Positions 17,409-20,594 of a stretch of 20,594 nucleotides of DNA are shown one piece after another. Location: the NCBI GenBank assembly GCA_910592005.1, contig CAJVPP010001355.1, positions 1-20,594 of the forward strand. The letters run 5' to 3'. This DNA comes from Funneliformis mosseae. Lineage: Eukaryota; Glomeromycota; Glomeromycetes; Glomerales; Glomeraceae. Under the pieces are notes generated by a model. It saw only the letters and a program-made list of their open reading frames with translations. It searched no databases and had not been told where the DNA came from. Each line of letters begins with the position of its first letter. Within the stretch, counting starts at the first letter, position 1. A program made the position numbers and the translations under genes.

Positions 17409-18434
17409 ATGGTTAAAACAAAAGAATTGAATGCTGAACAATATGAGCAATTCTTTACAGCTACAAACGAAGTGATTCATATAAAAAAATTGCTGACATT
17501 GTACAATGTGATAAAACAACTGTCCATGATGCAATAAAACGTTTTAAAGAAATTGGTTCTGCAATACCAAAAAAATGTTATGACCTGAAGCTACTTTTTA
17601 ATTCAAATGCATAATCTTCACTCAAAAAGATTATTACACAAAATTCAAAGCATCGTCACCTTACCACTCAAAAAATTCAAGAATTATGGACTAAAAAAAA
17701 GTTTTAACTGTTACAATTTGTCAGACTCTTAAAAAAGTCAATTTACGTTCATGTGTTGCCTGCTCTAAACCATTAATTTCTGAAAATAATAAAGAAAAAT
17801 GATTGGCTTGGGCATTGAAATGAGAAGATTGAATGATTGCAAAATGGAAGAAAGCTGTATGGTCTGATGAATCAACATTTAGCCAATTTTCATAAGGTCA
17901 TAGCTTACATATATGACGTATACCAGAAGAAGAATTTGATCCTTCTTGTTTAACTGCTACAGTAAAGTACAGTCCCAGTCGAATGTTTTGGGGATGCTTT
18001 TTGTGATATGAGTTAGAACCTCTTGTTCCTCTTCACAAATCTGTAACAGAACAAAGATATGCAAAAGTGTTACAGAGGCATGCTATTCCTTCAATTTACA
18101 AATTAGTTTCTCGTAAACAAGGAATTTTTCAAGAGGATAATGCCCCACCTCATCGAGCAAAGATTTCTGCTAATGTTCGTAACACCTCTAAGATTTCCAT
18201 GCTGCCCTGGCCTGCACAAAGCTCTGATTTAATCCTATTGAAAATCTTTAGAATGAAGTTGATAAGAAACTTCATAACTTGCCTAATAAACCTAAAAATG
18301 TGGAAGATTTAGAACGTAAGGTAAAATATGCTTGGTATTCAATTCCACTTGAGTATATTCAAAATTTGGTTGAAAGTATGCCCTGTCACATTCAAGCATG
18401 TATAACAGCTGAAGGTGGTTCAACAAAGTATTAG
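17409..18434 (+). pseudogene. Tc1-family transposase (DD34E), frameshifted and nonsense-mutated
   Basis: Would excise and reinsert the element. It starts MVKTKELNAEQYEQFFTATN at 17409. After a one-base loss near 17473 the frame shifts to YKKIADIVQCDKTTVHDAIK, the first helix-turn-helix. A second DNA-binding region follows (HRHLTTQKIQELW), a shift in the A8 run at 17693-17700, then the catalytic domain. First Asp is in AVWSDESTF (about 17866), second in FQEDNAPPHRA (about 18138), then a one-base loss near 18230. The Glu in NPIEN follows at 34 residues, so this is a DD34E enzyme. It ends at TAG 18432. Stops at 17612, 17800, 17821, 17830, 17893, 17914, 18004 and 18249 fall at Trp, Arg or Gln positions and fit C-to-T or G-to-A changes. 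About 341 codons, normal for the family. Confidence 0.9.
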
Positions 18435-18549
18435 TTTTTTATTTTTTTTTTAATAAAATACAGTATATAGGAAATATTCAGAACAAATAAATTTTTTGCT
18501 TATTCTAAAAAAAAGTTAATATAATAAGTAAATTCAAATAGTTTAATTA

Positions 18550-18578
18550 ATCGTTCGGGTATCCATGATCACCCTCTG
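18550..18578 (-). repeat. Tc1 right terminal inverted repeat
   Basis: Read inward from 18578 it begins CAGAGGGTGATCATGG. It differs from the left end only by transitions over 29 bases. Confidence 0.9.
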
Positions 18579-18580
18579 TA

Positions 18581-18625
18581 TATCACCTTCCTATCAGTAG
18601 ACCCTTATTGAAGATGGCTCTACAC
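18581..18625. other. 3' flank of minus-strand candidate gene
   Basis: Short spacer between the Tc1 right end and the stop of the minus-strand candidate at 18626. Normal composition. Confidence 0.4.
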
Positions 18626-19030
18626 TTATTTTTTCATCTCGACTAATACAGTTCCTTCTTCATATAATGGCGAATCTTCTTGTTTCTACCGTAAAAAAAA
18701 ATAAAAAATTTATGAAATTGTTATATTTTTTCAAGAATTTTGTTTCGAAGTTTTGGAACAAAATATACCTCCTTTCTAGAAATTATTCTATCCATTTCTA
18801 ATTTTCTAATTCTGTAAAGCCATTATTACAGTATGATTGCTGATTCCGCCTCAACATCCTTACCTTTTATAGCTTATCTTATTAGTTCTTTAGTGTGAAA
18901 ATAGTTTTGTCAAATTAGCATGTCTGCATAAAATAAAATTTTTATTTTGCGTTTGAAATTTAAAAATTAAAAACTTTGCTTACCTCTTACGAAAGCTCCT
19001 TTTCGATTTTATAAACTGCGGAGGTGTCAT
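18626..19030 (-). CDS. Candidate multi-exon minus-strand gene, basic small protein
   Basis: Phase-consistent exon pieces read from 19030 to 18626. Exon 1 (19030-18984) gives MTPPQFIKSKRSFRK and ends at AGAG|GTAAGC. An optional 24-base exon (18887-18864) gives TNKISYKR. The next (18811-18769), after GGCTTTACAG, gives IRKLEMDRIISRKE and ends at GTATAT. The last (18685-18626), after ACGGTAG, gives KQEDSPLYEEGTVLVEMKK and TAA. All junctions are GT-AG and keep frame with or without the micro-exon, giving about 50-58 residues. Alternatively, translation may begin at an ATG with good context near 19092 (MAHNDNSNINNIN), which stops quickly. No family is recognised. The gene could be the 3' end of a longer transcript including the exons beyond 19640. 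Confidence 0.4.
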
Positions 19031-19289
19031 AATAACTCTCTCAATTTTACAAGTTGATGTTGTTAATGTTGCTATTGTCGTTATGAGCCATTGTTTTCAA
19101 CAAGAGATTTTTTTGCTAGCTTTTCTTATAGTTTTATTCAATTTGTAAGGAGGGGAATTATGACTAGATGTCTAAAAGTGAAAAAATGCATAATATAACA
19201 AATATAAGTTTGACGTTTTTTTTGAAAAAAAAAAGATGTAATCTCTAGAGATAAAAAGTAAATCTCCTTTCTTCTCAATCCGTTCCCTG
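19031..19289. other. Spacer before hAT MITE
   Basis: Two overlapping minus-strand frames (19138-19375) run into the MITE and look like shadows. On the minus strand the segment just past the MITE continues as GLRRKEIYFLSLEITSFFF in one frame and RIEKKGDLLFISRDYIFFF in another. One of these could be exon sequence interrupted by the MITE. Confidence 0.3.
19282..19289. repeat. Left target-site duplication GTTCCCTG
   Basis: Identical to 19631-19638; 8 bp is diagnostic for hAT-superfamily insertion. Confidence 0.95.
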
Positions 19290-19630
19290 CAGTGATGGCA
19301 AGTGACCCAAATGACCTCAAATGACTCAAATGACTGGTCATGTGTCATTTGGATAATTTCAACATTAAATGACAAATGACCTGGTCATTTAAAAATTATA
19401 TCATGTGATCTCAATAATTCTAGCCAAAATAATTAATGAAATTTAATGATTCGAACGTTTTCATAAATATTTCATGTGATATAAATTTTAATTCTGGCCA
19501 GAATATAGAATTTGGCCTGCATTACATTTAAATGACCAAATGACAAATGACCTCAAATGACTAGGTCATTCGATGGTCATTCAGAGGTCATTTCAAAATT
19601 ATCAAATGACCTGGTCATTTGCCATCACTG
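19290..19630. mobile_element. hAT-type MITE with perfect 8-bp target duplication
   Basis: A 341-bp element with termini CAGTGATGGCAAGTGACC and, from the right, CAGTGATGGCAAATGACC. These obey the hAT 5'-YARNG rule. It is flanked by identical 8-base duplications GTTCCCTG (19282-19289 and 19631-19638), so it is a clean and probably recent insertion. It has no coding capacity. Both halves are packed with ATGAC or its complement GTCAT: I count 17 copies, arranged mostly as (C)AAATGACC units. Confidence 0.9.
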
Positions 19631-19638
19631 GTTCCCTG
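19631..19638. repeat. Right target-site duplication GTTCCCTG
   Basis: Identical to 19282-19289, directly following the MITE end. Confidence 0.95.
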
Positions 19639-19660
19639 GGTGAACATTCAACTTCCTTTG

Positions 19661-19843
19661 CTATGTTCGATGGGTTCGTTGTGTTTTAGACTTCGATGCT
19701 GGTCGAAACGGGTTTGGCCAGGCAACCTTATTCACTGCCTCATCTACGTTAGTATTGCCGATAATCATAGATTCTCTATTGTTAAGGTCGGGACTACCAT
19801 ATTTGCTTGATGAAATTTCCTTGCTATGAGCAAAATATCCGCC
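19661..19843 (-). CDS. Coding-like segment, unknown function
   Basis: The GC-richest stretch of the last 2 kb. On the minus strand, read from 19843, one frame gives GGYFAHSKEISSSKYGSPDL, then NNRESMIIGNTNVDEAVNKV and AWPNPFRPASKSKTQRTHRT with TAG at 19661-19663. The balanced composition looks like real protein. A second minus frame (19765-19910, FILKNYYFKADILLIARKFH) and a plus frame (19619-19810) are also open, so the true frame is uncertain. An exon of a gene spanning 19640-20218 is plausible. No family is recognised. Confidence 0.3.
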   Translation of the reverse strand, partial: GGYFAHSKEISSSKYGSPDLNNRESMIIGNTNVDEAVNKVAWPNPFRPASKSKTQRTHRT

Positions 19844-20218
19844 TTAAAATAATAATTTTTAAGGATAAACGAATTGGTAAACTTTTCGTAAACGCCAAGA
19901 AGTATGGAACCTGTGAAGGAAAGGATGAAAAAAAAAATATTTTATTTTTAATACATTGTTTTATGATATTTCAGAAAAACTGGAATGCTATTTCATCTGA
20001 AAAATAAATTTTTATGCCTAATAAAGATGACGAAAAAGAATTTTTTTACCTTTACAATTAAGTTCACGAAATTGTATTCCGAACAATAATCTTTTTGAGA
20101 TTATTGATAAATATCTGGAAACAAAAAATGGTTTAGTATAGGCGCCTTCTACTAAGCGAACATACGTTATGTAACAACCACGAATCTTGAGGGTTTCACC
20201 CTTCCATTGTTGCTTCAT
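19765..20218 (-). CDS. Candidate spliced minus-strand gene cut by MITE at its start
   Basis: Upstream exon 20218-20050 reads MKQQWKGETLKIRGCYITYV, then RLVEGAYTKPFFVSRYLSII, ending ELNCKG at an AAAG|GTAAAA donor. A 139-base AT-rich intron ends TTCCTTCACAG. The next exon, from 19910, reads SILLGVYEKFTNSFILKNYY and FKADILLIARKFHQANMVVP to a TGA at 19765. The splice restores a Gly codon in phase. The start ATG lies in the 8-bp duplication made by the 20219 MITE, so the original gene likely continued upstream. The frame overlaps the 19661-19843 alternative, and only one can be right. Function unknown. Confidence 0.3.
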
Positions 20219-20500
20219 TAGGGGATGGGGACGGTTCGAAAAAAGCGACTCCGAGTCGGTTCTGGAACCGATATAAATTCAGCATATTCTGGGTTTCCAT
20301 GAGTTACAACCAATTTTAAAAATCGAACCGGAACCGACTCCGACCGGTTCCAAGAGTCGGCTCAAAATCGGATTGTTGATAATATGATGCTCTATTAGTA
20401 TAAATTTGACTTAACGCTCAAAGTTTAATTTACTTAAGAAGAGTTGAAGTAGAACCGAAGAAGAACAGAAATGGAACCGATAGAACGGTCCCCATCCCTA
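20219..20500. mobile_element. Short hAT-type MITE rich in GGTTCCG palindromes
   Basis: A 282-bp element with ends TAGGGGATGGGGACGGTTC and, from the right, TAGGGATGGGGACCGTTC, fitting the hAT YARNG rule. The flanking 8-mers TGCTTCAT (20211-20218) and AGCTTCAT (20501-20508) agree at 7 of 8 bases, consistent with an aged target duplication. The interior repeats CGGTTC/GAACCG and CCGACTCCGA motifs in both orientations, potentially folding on itself. No coding capacity. Confidence 0.8.
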
Positions 20501-20508
20501 AGCTTCAT

Positions 20509-20594
20509 ACATAGTGACAAAGTCGGGACGGAAACGTGCAGGTTAAGGTATACATCCTCCTTCGTAGTTATAATAAATAAAACTGTAACACTCA
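20509..20594. other. Window edge, compositionally normal flank
   Basis: Open on the minus strand in more than one frame (for example VYLNLHVSVPTLSLC leading towards the MITE). It may be the upstream continuation of the interrupted minus-strand gene, but the window ends. Confidence 0.25.

Larger units (their letters stand above)
17256..18580 (+). mobile_element. Tc1-like DNA transposon, full length, inactivated
   Basis: A 1.3-kb element with TA at each edge (17256-17257 and 18579-18580). The terminal inverted repeats start TAGAGGGTGATCA on the left and CAGAGGGTGATCA on the right. Over the first 29 bases 23 match, and all six differences are transitions. It carries a single transposase gene of normal length. 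The insertion lies just beyond the point where gypsy homology fades, on the border to compositionally normal DNA. It is less degraded than the pogo copy and so probably younger. Confidence 0.9.

Noticed and set aside
17313..17534. Minus-strand 73-codon frame
   Set aside because: Antisense to the Tc1 transposase start.
18067..18312. 81-codon plus frame as an independent gene
   Set aside because: It is the catalytic segment of the Tc1 transposase ending in an out-of-frame stretch after a one-base loss, not a separate gene.

Overview
The window looks like accessory nuclear DNA from an AT-rich, transposon-laden eukaryote, most likely a fungus of the arbuscular mycorrhizal type (Rhizophagus-like). 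The grounds are very low GC by eye, decayed pogo, Tc1, PIF/Harbinger and Ty3/gypsy relics, hAT- and Tc1-type MITEs, plausible short GT-AG introns, small ORFs with signal peptides, and TATA/CCAAT promoter motifs. The genus is an inference from the style of the elements, not a database match. No bacterial operons, rRNA, CRISPR or confident tRNA are present. No long intact gene is visible: nearly everything is a broken transposon, a MITE or a small or fragmentary exon.

Layout. Positions 1-5100 are almost pure A/T and hold a complete but dead pogo-like element (2653-4476) with 27-bp terminal inverted repeats. Positions 5100-13000 are visibly less AT-rich. They carry a GC-richer island at 5355-5620, a PIF/Harbinger transposase relic on the minus strand (6080-6460), a small secreted-protein ORF (8262-8444), two tandem TA-flanked MITEs (10042-10189 and 10201-10311), candidate minus-strand exons (11930-10825) and a TATA-driven small ORF (12683-12935). 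Positions 13000-17250 are again extremely AT-rich and hold a 5' part of a Ty3/gypsy retroelement (gag, zinc knuckle, possible protease, start of reverse transcriptase) that ends before the RT core. A full-length inactivated Tc1 element with matched ends follows (17256-18580). The last 2 kb are compositionally normal and contain minus-strand candidate exons and two hAT-type MITEs: 19290-19630 with a perfect 8-bp target duplication, and 20219-20500 with 7 of 8 bases matching.

How it fits together. The clearest signal is shared by unrelated elements. In pogo, gypsy and Tc1 copies almost every lesion that can be read against the family motif is C-to-T or G-to-A (Trp to TGA/TAG, Gln to TAA/TAG, Cys TGT to TAT, Gly GGA to GAA). 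All six mismatches between the Tc1 ends are transitions. This suggests RIP-like mutation or long-term methyl-cytosine deamination of repeats, which would also explain the sharp AT-rich blocks. The normal-composition blocks hold the host-like exons and the young MITEs. The most interesting host candidate is the secreted peptide at 8262, whose internal YPI[D/E]ES repeat continues in frame past its TGA stop.
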